Shown: positions 17,128 to 26,508, numbered from the stretch's first letter. The stretch is DNA of 64,000 nucleotides from Orlajensenia sp037404875 (GCF_037404875.1 NZ_JBBELO010000033.1:186001-250000), one strand, 5' to 3'. The notes: a model not told the origin generated them from the sequence alone. Program-made: numbers and translations.

Positions 17128-18759
17128 TCAGCCACCGAGGGCGGCGTCCACGATCTCGCGGGCCTCGGCCTGCACCTGACGCAGGTGGTCTTCGCCGAGG
17201 AAGGACTCGGCGTAGATCTTGTAGACGTTCTCGGTGCCGCTGGGTCGCGCGGCGAACCAGGCGTTCTCACTGACCACCTTGACGCCGCCGATGGCCGCGT
17301 CGTTGCCCGGAGCCTTCGAGAGCTTCGCCGTGATCGGCTCCCCGGCGAGTTCCGTGGCGGCGATGGCGTCGCCGTCGAGCTTGCTCAGGGCCGACTTCTG
17401 CGCGGGCGTCGCCTCGGCATCCGTGCGCTGGTAGGCGGGGTCGCCGTGCTTGGCGACGAGCTTGGCGTAGAGCTGCGAGGGCGTCTGTCCGGTGACGGCG
17501 CGGATCTCGGAGGCGAGCAGCGCGAGCAGGATGCCGTCTTTGTCGGTCGTCCAGACCGTGCCGTCGAAACGAAGGAAGCTCGCGCCGGCACTCTCCTCGC
17601 CGCCGAAGGCGACGGATCCGTCGATGAGCCCGGGCACGAACCACTTGAACCCGACGGGCACCTCCCAGAGCCGACGGCCGAGGCTCGCCGCCACGCGGTC
17701 GATCATGCTCGATGAGACCAGGGTCTTGCCGATGGCGGCATCCGTGCGCCATCCCGATCGGTGCCCGTACAGATAGGCGATGGCCACCGCGAGGTAGTGG
17801 TTCGGGTTCATGAGACCGGCGTCGGGGGTCACGATGCCGTGCCGGTCGGCGTCGGCGTCGTTGCCCGTGAGGATGTCGTACTCGTTCTGGTGTCTCACGA
17901 CGGAGGCCATTGCCGAGGGGCTGGAGGGATCCATGCGGATCTTGCCGTCCCAGTCGAGCGTCATGAAGCTCCAGGTGGGATCCACGGTGGGGTTCACGAC
18001 CGTGAGGTCGATGCCGTAGCGCTCGGCGATCGCTCCCCAATAGCCGACGGAGGCGCCGCCCAAGGGGTCCGCGCCGATGCGGATGCCGCTGCGACGGATG
18101 GCGTCGAAGTCGATCACGTTCTCGAGATCGGCCACGTACATGCCGCGGAAGTCATAGGTCTCCACGGCGCTCGCCTCGCTCATGTTCACGCCGCGCAGTT
18201 CGTCGGCGATGAGTTCGTTGGCGCGATTCGCGATCCAGCTGGTGGCATCCGTGTCTGCGGGGCCGCCGTGCGGAGGGTTGTACTTGAACCCGCCGTCGGA
18301 GGGCGGGTTGTGGCTCGGGGTGACGACGATGCCGTCGGCGGTCTGGCCGCTCGAACGGTGGGCCGGATCGTTGTTCCACGTCAGGATGGCGTGCGAGAGC
18401 GCGGGCGTCGGCACGAAGTCGCCGTAGGCGTCCACGAGAACGGTGACGTCGTTTCCGACGAGAACCTCGAGTGCCGTGGTCATGGCGGGAGCGCTGAGCG
18501 CGTGCGTGTCGGCGCCGATGAACAGCGGGCCCTTGATGCCCTGGCCGGCCCGGTACTCGACGATCGCCTGCGTGGTCGCGGCGATGTGCCACTCGTTGAA
18601 CGAGGTGGTGAGCGAGGAGCCGCGGTGCCCCGAGGTGCCGAACACCACCCGCTGCTCGGCGACCGAGGGATCCGGTCGCAGCTCGTGGTACGCGCGGATG
18701 AGCGCGTCCACGTCGATGAGGTCCGAAGGGCTTGCGGGCGTTCCTGCGCGATCCGTCAT
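17128..18759 (-). CDS. pgm: Phosphoglucomutase, alpha-D-glucose-phosphate specific
   Basis: 543-residue enzyme that interconverts glucose-1-phosphate and glucose-6-phosphate, feeding glycogen, trehalose and wall-sugar synthesis. Length and motifs fit the bacterial Pgm group: FGTSGHRGSS near the start, the phosphoserine loop VVTPSHNPPSDGG (S149), the metal loop TGNDADADRHG, the sugar-binding GGEESAGASF and the phosphate-binding RPSGTENVYKIY. The ATG at 18759 has CAGACT 6 bases upstream on its strand, a weaker version of the local leaderless promoter. It is divergent from pheA with 67 bases between starts. It converges with the amidase-domain gene at its 3' end. Confidence 0.97.
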   Translation of the reverse strand: MTDRAGTPASPSDLIDVDALIRAYHELRPDPSVAEQRVVFGTSGHRGSSLTTSFNEWHIAATTQAIVEYRAGQGIKGPLFIGADTHALSAPAMTTALEVLVGNDVTVLVDAYGDFVPTPALSHAILTWNNDPAHRSSGQTADGIVVTPSHNPPSDGGFKYNPPHGGPADTDATSWIANRANELIADELRGVNMSEASAVETYDFRGMYVADLENVIDFDAIRRSGIRIGADPLGGASVGYWGAIAERYGIDLTVVNPTVDPTWSFMTLDWDGKIRMDPSSPSAMASVVRHQNEYDILTGNDADADRHGIVTPDAGLMNPNHYLAVAIAYLYGHRSGWRTDAAIGKTLVSSSMIDRVAASLGRRLWEVPVGFKWFVPGLIDGSVAFGGEESAGASFLRFDGTVWTTDKDGILLALLASEIRAVTGQTPSQLYAKLVAKHGDPAYQRTDAEATPAQKSALSKLDGDAIAATELAGEPITAKLSKAPGNDAAIGGVKVVSENAWFAARPSGTENVYKIYAESFLGEDHLRQVQAEAREIVDAALGG

Positions 18760-18826
18760 GAGCCCAGTCTGTCACCCGGGCCCCGTGGATATCGAGAGCG
18801 GTTGCAGCGCTCAGTAGGCTGTCGGC

Positions 18827-19795
18827 ATGCCAGACGTGAGCGCCGCCGCCGAGAGCTACAGCTACCTCGGGCCTGCCGGAACGTTCACCGAGGCCGCACT
18901 GGCCCAGGTCGATGCCGCTCGCGGAAAGCACTGGCGCAGCGTGAACAACGTCGGTGAGGCGTTCGCCGACGTCGTCTCGGGGCGCAGCGTCGCCGCCATG
19001 ATCGCGATCGAGAACTCGATCGAGGGCGGGGTCTCGGCCACTCAGGATGCGCTCGCGAGCGTGCCAGGGCTGCGCATCATCGGTGAATACCTCGTTCCGG
19101 TGAATTTCGTGCTCGTCGCGCGACCCGGAACCACGCTCGCCGACGTGAAGGTGCTCAACGCGCATCCCGTGGCCTACGCCCAGTGCCGCGGGTGGCTGGA
19201 AGCGACCCTGCCCGAGCACGGCCACATCCCCTCATCGAGCAACGTGGCGGCGGCGGCCGAGCTCTTCGAGAGCGGCCAGGCGGATGCCGCGATCGCTCCT
19301 CCGGGCATCATCGACCACCACGATCTCGTCGTGCTGGCCGAGAACATCGGCGACAACCCGAACGCCGTCACGCGATTCGTGCTCGTCAGCCGCATCCGCG
19401 ACATCCCGGAGCGTACCGGTGCCGACAAGACCAGCCTCATCGTCGAATTGCCCGATGATCGCCCCGGCGCGCTGCTGGAGATGCTCGAGCAGTTCTCGAC
19501 CCGCGGTGTGAACCTGAGCCTGCTCGAGTCCCGTCCGGTCGGCGACGCCCTCGGGCGCTACCGGTTCGTCGTCGACGCCGACGGCCACCTGCACGACGAA
19601 CGCGTCGCTGACGCGCTGCTCGGCCTGCGCCGATTCAGCCCCCAGGTGATCTTCCTGGGCTCCTACCCCCGCGCCGACAAACGCCCCATCGAGTTCGTCT
19701 CGCGCTATGACGACGGGGTGTTCATCGAGGCACGTGACTGGCTGCGCGGCATCCTGAGCGGGGAACCCGACGCGGGTGCCGAGAACGGCATATAG
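18827..19795 (+). CDS. pheA: Prephenate dehydratase
   Basis: 322-residue monofunctional enzyme turning prephenate into phenylpyruvate, the committed step to phenylalanine. The catalytic domain starts with YLGPAGTFTEAAL, and the conserved TRF is in NAVTRFVLV. The C-terminal ACT domain (about 205-285: TSLIVELPDDRPGALLEML, then SLLESRPV) carries the ESRP motif for phenylalanine feedback. No chorismate mutase domain is fused. TAGGCT ends 6 bases before the ATG. Two small membrane-protein genes and a lipase-like gene follow with gaps of 11, -4 and 1 bases, so pheA is likely the first gene of a four-gene transcript. Confidence 0.96.
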   Translation: MPDVSAAAESYSYLGPAGTFTEAALAQVDAARGKHWRSVNNVGEAFADVVSGRSVAAMIAIENSIEGGVSATQDALASVPGLRIIGEYLVPVNFVLVARPGTTLADVKVLNAHPVAYAQCRGWLEATLPEHGHIPSSSNVAAAAELFESGQADAAIAPPGIIDHHDLVVLAENIGDNPNAVTRFVLVSRIRDIPERTGADKTSLIVELPDDRPGALLEMLEQFSTRGVNLSLLESRPVGDALGRYRFVVDADGHLHDERVADALLGLRRFSPQVIFLGSYPRADKRPIEFVSRYDDGVFIEARDWLRGILSGEPDAGAENGI

Positions 19796-19806
19796 GGGAA
19801 GCGGAG

Positions 19807-20484
19807 ATGACCACGCCCGCTGACGACGACGTCAGATCACCCTACGATCCTCGTTTCGATCCGCGGTTCCAGCGCGGATACGTTCCCGAACCGCAGCCGG
19901 AGGGTGAGGGCGCGGATGAAGGGGAAGCGCAATCCCCTCGGCCGGTGGGCATCGACCCTCGCTTCGACCCGCGCTTCCAGCGCGGATACGACCCGGAACG
20001 ACATGACCGGCCCGCGCGGGGCACCGATTCCGAGCGCCCGCTGTTCTCGTCGTCGCTGAAGAATCCGACCGGTGGCATCGGCGTGGGAACACCCGGCGTG
20101 TTGCCGCCCGCCCGAGACCGGCCTGCTCCGGATGCTGGTCGCCCAGTCGTCGATGAGACCGAAGCCGACGCGGACCTCGACGCCGACGCCGACGCCGAGG
20201 ACGCGGACGCCGCGACGCATCCGGGTCCTGATCGGAGAAACCCATTCCTGATCGCGCTCTGGGTGGTCAGCGCCGTCCTCGTCGTCGCCGGCGCGTGGTT
20301 CATCGTGCAGGCCGCTTCCACCCCCACCTCGCGCTTCGTGCCATCGCTCACCGCCGGCGACATCTTCATTCAGACCGCGTGGACCGTCGCGCCGACGGCC
20401 GTCGGTGTCGGGCTCGCCGCGATGGTGGCCCTGACCCTGTTCCACGCGTTGCACTGGCGCGGTAGAGAGCGGGCGACGCGATGA
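19807..20484 (+). CDS. Membrane protein with duplicated DPRFDPRFQRGY motif
   Basis: 225-residue protein of unknown function. The cytosolic N-terminal 145 or so residues are acidic and disordered-looking. They carry DPRFDPRFQRGY twice (about residues 14-25 and 49-60) and an Asp/Ala repeat run (DADLDADADAEDADAA). Two membrane helices follow (ALWVVSAVLVVAGAWFIVQA and TAVGVGLAAMVALTLFHAL). It starts 11 bases after pheA, with a GA-rich ribosome site, and overlaps the next gene by four bases. The repeat looks like a short binding motif shown twice rather than a fold. I recall similar motifs in other Microbacteriaceae membrane proteins but know no function. Confidence 0.75.
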   Translation: MTTPADDDVRSPYDPRFDPRFQRGYVPEPQPEGEGADEGEAQSPRPVGIDPRFDPRFQRGYDPERHDRPARGTDSERPLFSSSLKNPTGGIGVGTPGVLPPARDRPAPDAGRPVVDETEADADLDADADAEDADAATHPGPDRRNPFLIALWVVSAVLVVAGAWFIVQAASTPTSRFVPSLTAGDIFIQTAWTVAPTAVGVGLAAMVALTLFHALHWRGRERATR

Positions 20485-20753
20485 CGCCGCCCCGCAACCC
20501 CTGGGAGTTCGCACTGTGGGCTGCCGGAGTGCTCGGGCTCGCCGGGGTGGCCGGCGGGGGAGTCGCCCTCGTTCTGGCCCTGCCCGATCGGCTGCGCGAG
20601 CAGGAGTACGCGAACACCGACTGGGCCTGGGTCAACGTGCTCGAGGTGCTCGTGATTCCGGCGTGCGCAACCCTGCTGTTCGCGTCGACCCTCGCACTCG
20701 TGGCGTACTACGGCGTGCGCTGGGCCTCCGGCTCGCGGGCTCGGAGGGGCTGA
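20481..20753 (+). CDS. Small two-helix membrane protein
   Basis: 90 residues with two membrane spans (WAAGVLGLAGVAGGGVALVLAL and VLVIPACATLLFASTLALVAYYG) and a short charged loop (PDRLREQEYANTDWAW). It overlaps the preceding membrane-protein gene by four bases (ATGA), so the two are probably coupled in translation and may form a complex. The helix layout resembles the two C-terminal helices of its neighbour. No family recognised. Confidence 0.72.
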   Translation: MTPPRNPWEFALWAAGVLGLAGVAGGGVALVLALPDRLREQEYANTDWAWVNVLEVLVIPACATLLFASTLALVAYYGVRWASGSRARRG

Positions 20754-20754
20754 G

Positions 20755-21978
20755 ATGCACGGAGCGCTGCGGGGAATCGGTCGTCGTAGGCGTGGAGCGG
20801 CCCACGCCGGGGCGCTCGCCGTGGTCCTCGCCCTCGCCGGGTGCTCGTTCGAGGGTCGACTCGTCGAGGGCTTCGAGCAGAAACGCACGGATGCGCCCTT
20901 CTATGCGAGCCCGACGGCGCCGGCGGAACAGGCGGCACCCGGATCGATCGTGCGCGCCGACGTCATCGACAACCCGCCGAGCGGCAGCCGCGGCTGGCGC
21001 GTCGTGTACCACTCGACGGACCTCGGCGGCGACGACATCCAGGTCTCGGGCGTCATCGTCGCGCCGACGGCGCCGGCACCCTCCGGTGGGCGCACCGTCA
21101 TCTCGTGGGCCCATCCGACCACCGGTACGGCTCCCCGATGCGGTCCCTCAGTGGGAGTGGACCCGTTCGATGACATCGAGGGCCTGACCGACCTGCTGAA
21201 GCGCGGCTACGTCGTTGCGGCCACCGACTATTCCGGCATGGGACTGCCCGGGCCGCCGTCGTACCTCATCGGTGAGACAGAGGGCCGCAATGTGCTCGAC
21301 GCCGCCCGAGCGGCGCGAAAGCTCGGCGCGACGCATTCCTCATCGCGTGTGGCGCTCTGGGGGCACTCCCAAGGAGGGCAGGCCGCCCTCTTCGCGGCGC
21401 AACTGGCCACCAGTTACGCGCCCGAGCTGGCGGTGCAGGCTGTGGGAGTAGCCGCCCCGGCCGTCGACCTCGCCGCGCTCCTGACGGCTGACATCGTCGA
21501 CGTGAGCGGCGTGAGCATCGGCGCCTACGCCTTCGCGGCGTACAGCGAGGTCTACGGGCCCACGACGCCGGGCGCCGACCTCGACGAGATCCTCACGCCC
21601 GCGGCTGCTGCGGCGGTGCCGAAGATGAACGCCCTCTGCCTGCTCGGCCAGAATGCGCAACTGCACGCCATCGCCGATCCGCTGGTCGGGGCGTTCCTCA
21701 CGGCCGACCCGGCCACGACCGAGCCGTGGGCGAGCCTGCTCGCCGAGAACACGCCGGGAGCCGAGCGGATCAGCATTCCCCTCTACGTGGCCCAGGGTGA
21801 CACGGATACGCTCGTGCGGCCGGGGCTCACGGATGCCTTCGTCGGTCGGCAGAGCGGCCTCGGGGCGGATGTGACCTACGAGAAGATCGCCGACACCGGT
21901 CACGGGCTGGTCGCTCTCAGGGCCCTCGGAACCTTCCTTCCGTGGCTCGAGGCCCACGCACCGGCCGTCGTCCCCTGA
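20755..21978 (+). CDS. Secreted lipase-like alpha/beta hydrolase lipoprotein
   Basis: 407-residue exported hydrolase of the secretory lipase (LIP) type. The N-terminus has an Arg-rich start and the lipobox LALAGC. The nucleophile elbow is WGHSQGG (serine at about 204), the acid is likely in VAQGDTDTLV, and the base in DTGHGLV near the end. The stretch ISWAHPTTGTAPRC upstream of the elbow is typical of this family. It starts one base after the stop of the small membrane protein, as the last gene of the pheA group. The natural ester substrate is unknown. It converges with the lipid kinase gene, 22 bases between stops. Confidence 0.85.
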   Translation: MHGALRGIGRRRRGAAHAGALAVVLALAGCSFEGRLVEGFEQKRTDAPFYASPTAPAEQAAPGSIVRADVIDNPPSGSRGWRVVYHSTDLGGDDIQVSGVIVAPTAPAPSGGRTVISWAHPTTGTAPRCGPSVGVDPFDDIEGLTDLLKRGYVVAATDYSGMGLPGPPSYLIGETEGRNVLDAARAARKLGATHSSSRVALWGHSQGGQAALFAAQLATSYAPELAVQAVGVAAPAVDLAALLTADIVDVSGVSIGAYAFAAYSEVYGPTTPGADLDEILTPAAAAAVPKMNALCLLGQNAQLHAIADPLVGAFLTADPATTEPWASLLAENTPGAERISIPLYVAQGDTDTLVRPGLTDAFVGRQSGLGADVTYEKIADTGHGLVALRALGTFLPWLEAHAPAVVP

Positions 21979-22000
21979 TCGCCGCGCCCTGACCGCCGCG

Positions 22001-22990
22001 CTACGCCGCCAGTGCGGGCACCCGCACGAACAGCGAGCCGGGGTCGACCCAGGCGCGCAGCGTGCGCACGACGCTCACCTCGTCGCCGTCGAGCTCGAAG
22101 ACGCGCGGATCGGCGAGGTCGACGGTGATGCCCGCTCCCTGCACCGTCGTCATGGTGGTCGGCCGGGCGGCATCCGTGAGCCTGATGATGCGGCGCCCCA
22201 CCGAGAAGCGGCGCAGCACCCGGTTCTCCCAGGTCACCCGTCGCCAGATGTCGAGCCACCCGAAGAGGGTCTTGGGCTGCAGCATGGCGATGTCGAGCAC
22301 GCCGTCATCGATGCGGGCCTCGGGGAACAGCAGGATGTTGCCGGGCAGCACCCCGCAGTTGCCGATGAGGATGGAACTGATGTGCGCATGGTGCAGCTCG
22401 GGGTCATCGAAGCGGTAACGGATGCGGAAGCGCGTGGCCTTCGGGATGGCGCGCACCCCGGAGTCGACGTAGGCGAGCCAGCCCACCCTGCGCTTGAGTT
22501 GGGGGTCGGCATTGGCGATCATGTCGGCGTCGATGCCGATGCCGGCCATGACGACGAAGGCGTGCTCCTCCTGCTCGCCGTGCTCGGTGGTCACCGACGC
22601 GACGCCGACATCGACCGACCGGGTCTCGCCGGCGAAGGCGATGTGCACGGCAGCCGTCAGGTCGCCCAGCGGCAGGCGGAGGTTGCGGGCGAGCAGGTTG
22701 CCGGTGCCCTGCGGCACGAGGGCGAGGGGGATCTCGCTTCCCCTCAGAGTGGCAGAGACGGCGCGCACCGTGCCGTCGCCTCCGACGGCCAGCACCATCG
22801 CCGCCCCTGCTTCGACCGCCTGCGCCGCGATCCCGTGGCCCGGATCTTCGATGGTCGTCTCGAGCCAGATCGTCTCGCCCCACCCGGCTGCCGCTGCGGC
22901 GGAATTTACGGCGATGCGCAGCCGCTGCATGTCGACCTTGGTCGGGTTCGCCACGACGGCCGCACGGCGTACTTCCGGTTGGGCGGACAC
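22001..22990 (-). CDS. Diacylglycerol kinase family lipid kinase
   Basis: 329-residue cytoplasmic or membrane-associated kinase of the DagK/YegS/BmrU group, which phosphorylates diacylglycerol or similar lipids with ATP. The N-terminal motif is VVANPTKVD. The nucleotide loop is VLAVGGDGTVRAVS, followed by VPQGTGNLLARNLRLP, the GGDGT and GTGN(D/L) pair of the family. The C-terminal beta-domain contains GNCGVLPGNILLFPEARIDDG. I chose GTG 22990 because TACCGT ends 7 bases upstream on the minus strand. The much longer upstream frame lies over serS and is a shadow. It is divergent from serS, with 81 bases between starts. Confidence 0.9.
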   Translation of the reverse strand: MSAQPEVRRAAVVANPTKVDMQRLRIAVNSAAAAAGWGETIWLETTIEDPGHGIAAQAVEAGAAMVLAVGGDGTVRAVSATLRGSEIPLALVPQGTGNLLARNLRLPLGDLTAAVHIAFAGETRSVDVGVASVTTEHGEQEEHAFVVMAGIGIDADMIANADPQLKRRVGWLAYVDSGVRAIPKATRFRIRYRFDDPELHHAHISSILIGNCGVLPGNILLFPEARIDDGVLDIAMLQPKTLFGWLDIWRRVTWENRVLRRFSVGRRIIRLTDAARPTTMTTVQGAGITVDLADPRVFELDGDEVSVVRTLRAWVDPGSLFVRVPALAA

Positions 22991-23071
22991 GAGCACTACG
23001 GTACGGCATGCGCTCCCGCGCCCCGCAAGAGCGACCTCGGCCGTCAAATGGGCGATTGTAGACTGATCCGC

Positions 23072-24340
23072 GTGATCGATCCCGTCCTCCTGCGCGAGAA
23101 CCCAGACCTCATCAAGGCCTCGCAAGAGGCGCGCGGCGACTCCCCTCAGCTCGTCGATGAGGCGCTTGCCGCCGACACCACCCGGCGGGCGGCCATCTCG
23201 GAGTTCGAGCGGCTGCGCGCCGAGCAGAACACCTTCGGCAAGCGCGTGGCGCAGGCCTCCGGCGATGAGAAGAAGGCGCTGGTGGCCGAGGTGCAGCAGC
23301 TCGCCGCCCGCGTCAAGGAGTCCAACCAGCAGGCGACGGATGCGGCGGCCCGGTTCGATGAGATCGTGCGGGGCATCGGCAACGTCATCATCGAGGGCGT
23401 GCCCGCAGGCGGCGAGAACGACTTCGTCACGCTGCGCGAGGTGGGCGGCATCCCGAGCTTCGACTTCGAACCGCGCGATCACCTCGAACTCGGCGAGTTG
23501 CTCGACGCGATCGACATGACGCGCGGGGCGAAGGTGAGCGGCGCACGGTTCTACTACCTGAAGGGAATCGGCGCCCGGCTCGAACTGGCCCTCATGTCGA
23601 TGGCGCTGGATCGCGCGCTCGGCAACGGCTTCACGCCGCTCATCACCCCGACGCTCGTCAAGCCCGAGATCATGCAGGGCACGGGCTTCCTCGGCGCGCA
23701 CTCCGATGAGATCTACTACCTGCCCGACGACGATCTCTACCTCACCGGGACGAGCGAGGTCGCCCTCGCCGGTTACCACTCCGACGAGATCATCGACCTC
23801 TCCAAAGGTCCGCTGCGCTACGCCGGCTGGTCGACCTGCTACCGGCGTGAGGCCGGCAGCCACGGCAAGGACACCCGCGGCATCATCCGCGTGCACCAGT
23901 TCAACAAGCTGGAGATGTTCGTCTACACCCTTCCCGAGCAGGCCGAGGCCGAGCACGAGCGCCTCCTCGGCTGGCAGGAGGAGATGCTCGGCGCGCTGGG
24001 GCTCAGCTACCGGGTGATCGACACCGCGGCGGGCGACCTGGGTTCCAGCGCCGCCCGCAAGTTCGACGTCGAGGCGTGGGTGCCCACGCAGGGCGCCTAT
24101 CGTGAACTGACCTCGACGAGCAACTGCACGACCTTCCAGGCCCGCAGGCTCGAAACCCGCTACCGCACCGAGAGCGGAAAGACGGCTCCGGCGGCCACGC
24201 TGAACGGAACGCTCGCCACCACTCGATGGATCGTCGCCTTGCTCGAGACGCACCAGCAGGCGGACGGGTCGGTGCGCGTGCCCGAGGCGCTGCGCCCGTA
24301 CCTCGGCGGCATCGAGGTGCTCCAGCCGGTCGTGCGCTGA
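23072..24340 (+). CDS. serS: Seryl-tRNA synthetase
   Basis: 422-residue class II aminoacyl-tRNA synthetase, the normal bacterial length. The N-terminal coiled-coil arm (about 25-110, TTRRAAISEFERLRAEQNTFG onward) binds the long variable arm of tRNA-Ser. The catalytic core has motif 2 in STCYRREAGSHGKDTRGIIR and HQFNKLEMFV, and motif 3 in LNGTLATTRWIVALLETHQ. GTG 23072 is preceded by TAGACT with a 7-base gap, so it is leaderless. The upstream frame is a shadow of the lipid kinase. Two tRNA-Ser genes lie 2 kb downstream. It overlaps the HAD gene by one base (TGATG). Confidence 0.97.
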   Translation: MIDPVLLRENPDLIKASQEARGDSPQLVDEALAADTTRRAAISEFERLRAEQNTFGKRVAQASGDEKKALVAEVQQLAARVKESNQQATDAAARFDEIVRGIGNVIIEGVPAGGENDFVTLREVGGIPSFDFEPRDHLELGELLDAIDMTRGAKVSGARFYYLKGIGARLELALMSMALDRALGNGFTPLITPTLVKPEIMQGTGFLGAHSDEIYYLPDDDLYLTGTSEVALAGYHSDEIIDLSKGPLRYAGWSTCYRREAGSHGKDTRGIIRVHQFNKLEMFVYTLPEQAEAEHERLLGWQEEMLGALGLSYRVIDTAAGDLGSSAARKFDVEAWVPTQGAYRELTSTSNCTTFQARRLETRYRTESGKTAPAATLNGTLATTRWIVALLETHQQADGSVRVPEALRPYLGGIEVLQPVVR

Positions 24341-25176
24341 TGGGCGGTCCCGGAGCGATCCCCGGCGAGCATCGCTGGCTCATCGCCCTCGACGTGGACG
24401 GCACGATCATCCACGAGGACGAGACGCTCAGCCCGCTCGTGCGCGAAGAGGTGGAACGGGTGAACGAGCTCGGCCACGAGGTGCTGCTGGCCACCGGGCG
24501 CAGCTGGGAGACGGCGCACGAGATCCTGGGCGAGCTCGGCCTCGAGCCGGAGTTCGTGGTGTGTGCGAACGGCGCCATCGTGATGCGCCGTGACCCCACT
24601 GCGGCGTCGGGCTACCGCCGCGAGTGGGTCGAGACGTTCGATCCGGGACCGGTGCTGCGCCGCATCCGTTCCGAGTTGCCGCAGGGCCGCTTTCTCGTGG
24701 AGCACGCCGACGGCTTCCGGCTCTACACCGAGGGCATGACCGAGTGGAATCTCGACAATGCCCGCATGGTGGAGTTCGACGAATTGAGCGGGCAGCCCGC
24801 GACACGCGTCGTGGTCGTGTCTCCCGACCATGATCTCGAGGAGTTCCTCACTATCGTCGAGGGCATGGGCCTGCATCACGTCACCTACGCCATCGGCTGG
24901 ACGGCCTGGCTCGACATCGCGCCCGAGGGCGTGAATAAGGCGACCGGGCTCGAGAAGGTGCGGGCATCACTCGACATCCCCTTCGATCGACTGTTCGCTG
25001 TGGGTGACGGACGGAACGACATCGACATGTTCCGCTGGGCGGGAGCCCATGGCCGCGCCGTCGCCATGGGGCAGGCTCCCGACGAGGTGAAGCGCGCCGC
25101 CACCGAGGTGACGGGAACCGTGTACGAAGACGGCCTCGCGCACGCGCTCGCATCCTTCACCGGAGGTCCCCGCTGA
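24340..25176 (+). CDS. Cof-type HAD-superfamily phosphatase
   Basis: 278-residue cytoplasmic phosphatase of the Cof/YbiV group. Motif I is LIALDVDGTIIHED (nucleophile and acid Asp), motif II is LLATGRS, and motifs III and IV are NKATGLEKV and FAVGDGRNDIDMF. The cap domain lies in between (about 85-190). It starts inside the serS stop (TGATG), so it is probably translated by coupling, and has no promoter of its own. Members dephosphorylate a range of sugar phosphates and cofactors. The true substrate is unknown. The LCP gene follows within 10 bases. Confidence 0.92.
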   Translation: MGGPGAIPGEHRWLIALDVDGTIIHEDETLSPLVREEVERVNELGHEVLLATGRSWETAHEILGELGLEPEFVVCANGAIVMRRDPTAASGYRREWVETFDPGPVLRRIRSELPQGRFLVEHADGFRLYTEGMTEWNLDNARMVEFDELSGQPATRVVVVSPDHDLEEFLTIVEGMGLHHVTYAIGWTAWLDIAPEGVNKATGLEKVRASLDIPFDRLFAVGDGRNDIDMFRWAGAHGRAVAMGQAPDEVKRAATEVTGTVYEDGLAHALASFTGGPR

Positions 25177-25184
25177 GCGACCTG

Positions 25185-26417
25185 GTGCGCCACGGCCGCC
25201 TGCGGCCCTCCAAGCCGATGTCGACCCTGCTGGGACTGCTCGGCATCGCGGTCTGCGTGCTGCTGGTGAGCGGCGCATCCGTCGTCGCCATCGCGCTGGC
25301 CAGCGTCACCGGTTCCATCAAGCCGACGATCGACCTGGACCCCATCGCGGGCCCGAGTGGAACGCCCAGTGCCCTGCCGATTCCCGAGATCGGCGCCATC
25401 CCCGGCGGAGTCAACCTGCTCGTCGTCGGCAGCGACAGTGGACAGGGCGACCCCCAGTACGGCGACCGCGGCGAGCACCTCGGCGACGTGACCATGCTCA
25501 TGCACATCGCCAACGACCATTCGAACGCGACGGTCGTGAGCTTTCCGCGCGACCTGTTCGTGCGCATCCCCGAGTGCGATGCCTCCGAGGCCGAGGATGC
25601 CCCGGGCAGTGACGGCGGCACCGACAAGCTGAACACCGCCCTCTCCTACGGCGGCCTCGCCTGCACGGCCCGCACCATCAGCCAGCTCACGGGTCTTGAG
25701 ATTCCGTATGCGGCCACCATCGAGTTCAACGGCGTCGTGGCCATGTCGAACGCGGTCGGCGGAGTGCCGGTCTGCGTCGCGGAGAAGATCGAGGACGAGT
25801 ACACCGGGCTCTTCCTCGACCCCGGAATGCACACCCTGCAGGGCATCGACGCCCTGCAGTTCCTGCGCACCCGGCACGGCATCGCCACGGGGAGCGACAC
25901 CGCGCGCATCTCGAACCAGCAGGTCTTCCTCGCTTCGCTCGCTCGCACCATCAAGAGCAACGACACCCTCACGAACCCGTTGAAGCTCTACGGGCTGGCC
26001 AAGGCGGCCGCCGACAACATGACCCTCTCGACGTCGCTCAACAACATCACCACCATGGTGTCGATTGCGAAGGCGCTCGCCGACATCCCGCTCGACCACG
26101 TGAGCTTCGTGCAGTATCCGAGCTACGCGGCCGATGGCGGGCTGCGCCCGCGGGAGGATGACGCGGACGTTCTCATGCAGGCCCTCGCGGCCGACCAGCC
26201 GATCATCCCCGGCGCGACAGGTGAGGGGAGCCAGGCGACCGATGGGCCGTCGGCCACTCCCGAGACGCCAGCCGCACCGGCCCCGAGCGAACCGGCCCCG
26301 ACCGAACCCGGCCAGACGGCCGCGCCATCCGAGCCCGTTCAACTGCCCGAGAGCATCACGGGTCAGACGGCGGCGGAGCAGACCTGCAGCGTGGGGCGCA
26401 CCCTCGACGACCAGTAG
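25185..26417 (+). CDS. LytR-CpsA-Psr (LCP) family cell-wall ligase
   Basis: 410-residue membrane-anchored LCP protein, expected to transfer polymers such as teichoic acid or polysaccharide from lipid carriers to peptidoglycan. One N-terminal helix (LLGLLGIAVCVLLVSGASVV) is followed by the LCP domain (about 75-320). Key segments are GGVNLLVVGSDSG, VSFPRDLFVRIP, TDKLNTALSYGG and LQFLRTRHGIATGSDTARISNQQ, which hold the conserved Asp and Arg residues for the pyrophosphate head group. The C-terminus is a Pro/Ala/Glu-rich tail. GTG 25185 is the first common start codon. A CTG at 25173, in frame and 6 bases after GGAGG, is an alternative start. It ends the serS-HAD-LCP group. Confidence 0.9.
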   Translation: MRHGRLRPSKPMSTLLGLLGIAVCVLLVSGASVVAIALASVTGSIKPTIDLDPIAGPSGTPSALPIPEIGAIPGGVNLLVVGSDSGQGDPQYGDRGEHLGDVTMLMHIANDHSNATVVSFPRDLFVRIPECDASEAEDAPGSDGGTDKLNTALSYGGLACTARTISQLTGLEIPYAATIEFNGVVAMSNAVGGVPVCVAEKIEDEYTGLFLDPGMHTLQGIDALQFLRTRHGIATGSDTARISNQQVFLASLARTIKSNDTLTNPLKLYGLAKAAADNMTLSTSLNNITTMVSIAKALADIPLDHVSFVQYPSYAADGGLRPREDDADVLMQALAADQPIIPGATGEGSQATDGPSATPETPAAPAPSEPAPTEPGQTAAPSEPVQLPESITGQTAAEQTCSVGRTLDDQ

Positions 26418-26472
26418 CGGCGGCGCCGCATCCGTTAGACTCACCGCGGTTGATCGTTCCTCGAACCGGCTC

Positions 26473-26497
26473 GTTCCCCGAGCCTGGCGAAGGGCGA
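26473..26497. repeat. Single diverged copy of the CCCTGAGCCTGTCGAAGGG repeat
   Basis: GTTCCCCGAGCCTGGCGAAGGG is a variant of the palindromic repeat found three times at 53533-53636. It lies in the 5' leader of the first tRNA-Ser gene, between a TAGACT -10 hexamer (26436-26441) and the tRNA. Confidence 0.65.
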
Positions 26498-26508
26498 GCG
26501 ACAACCAT

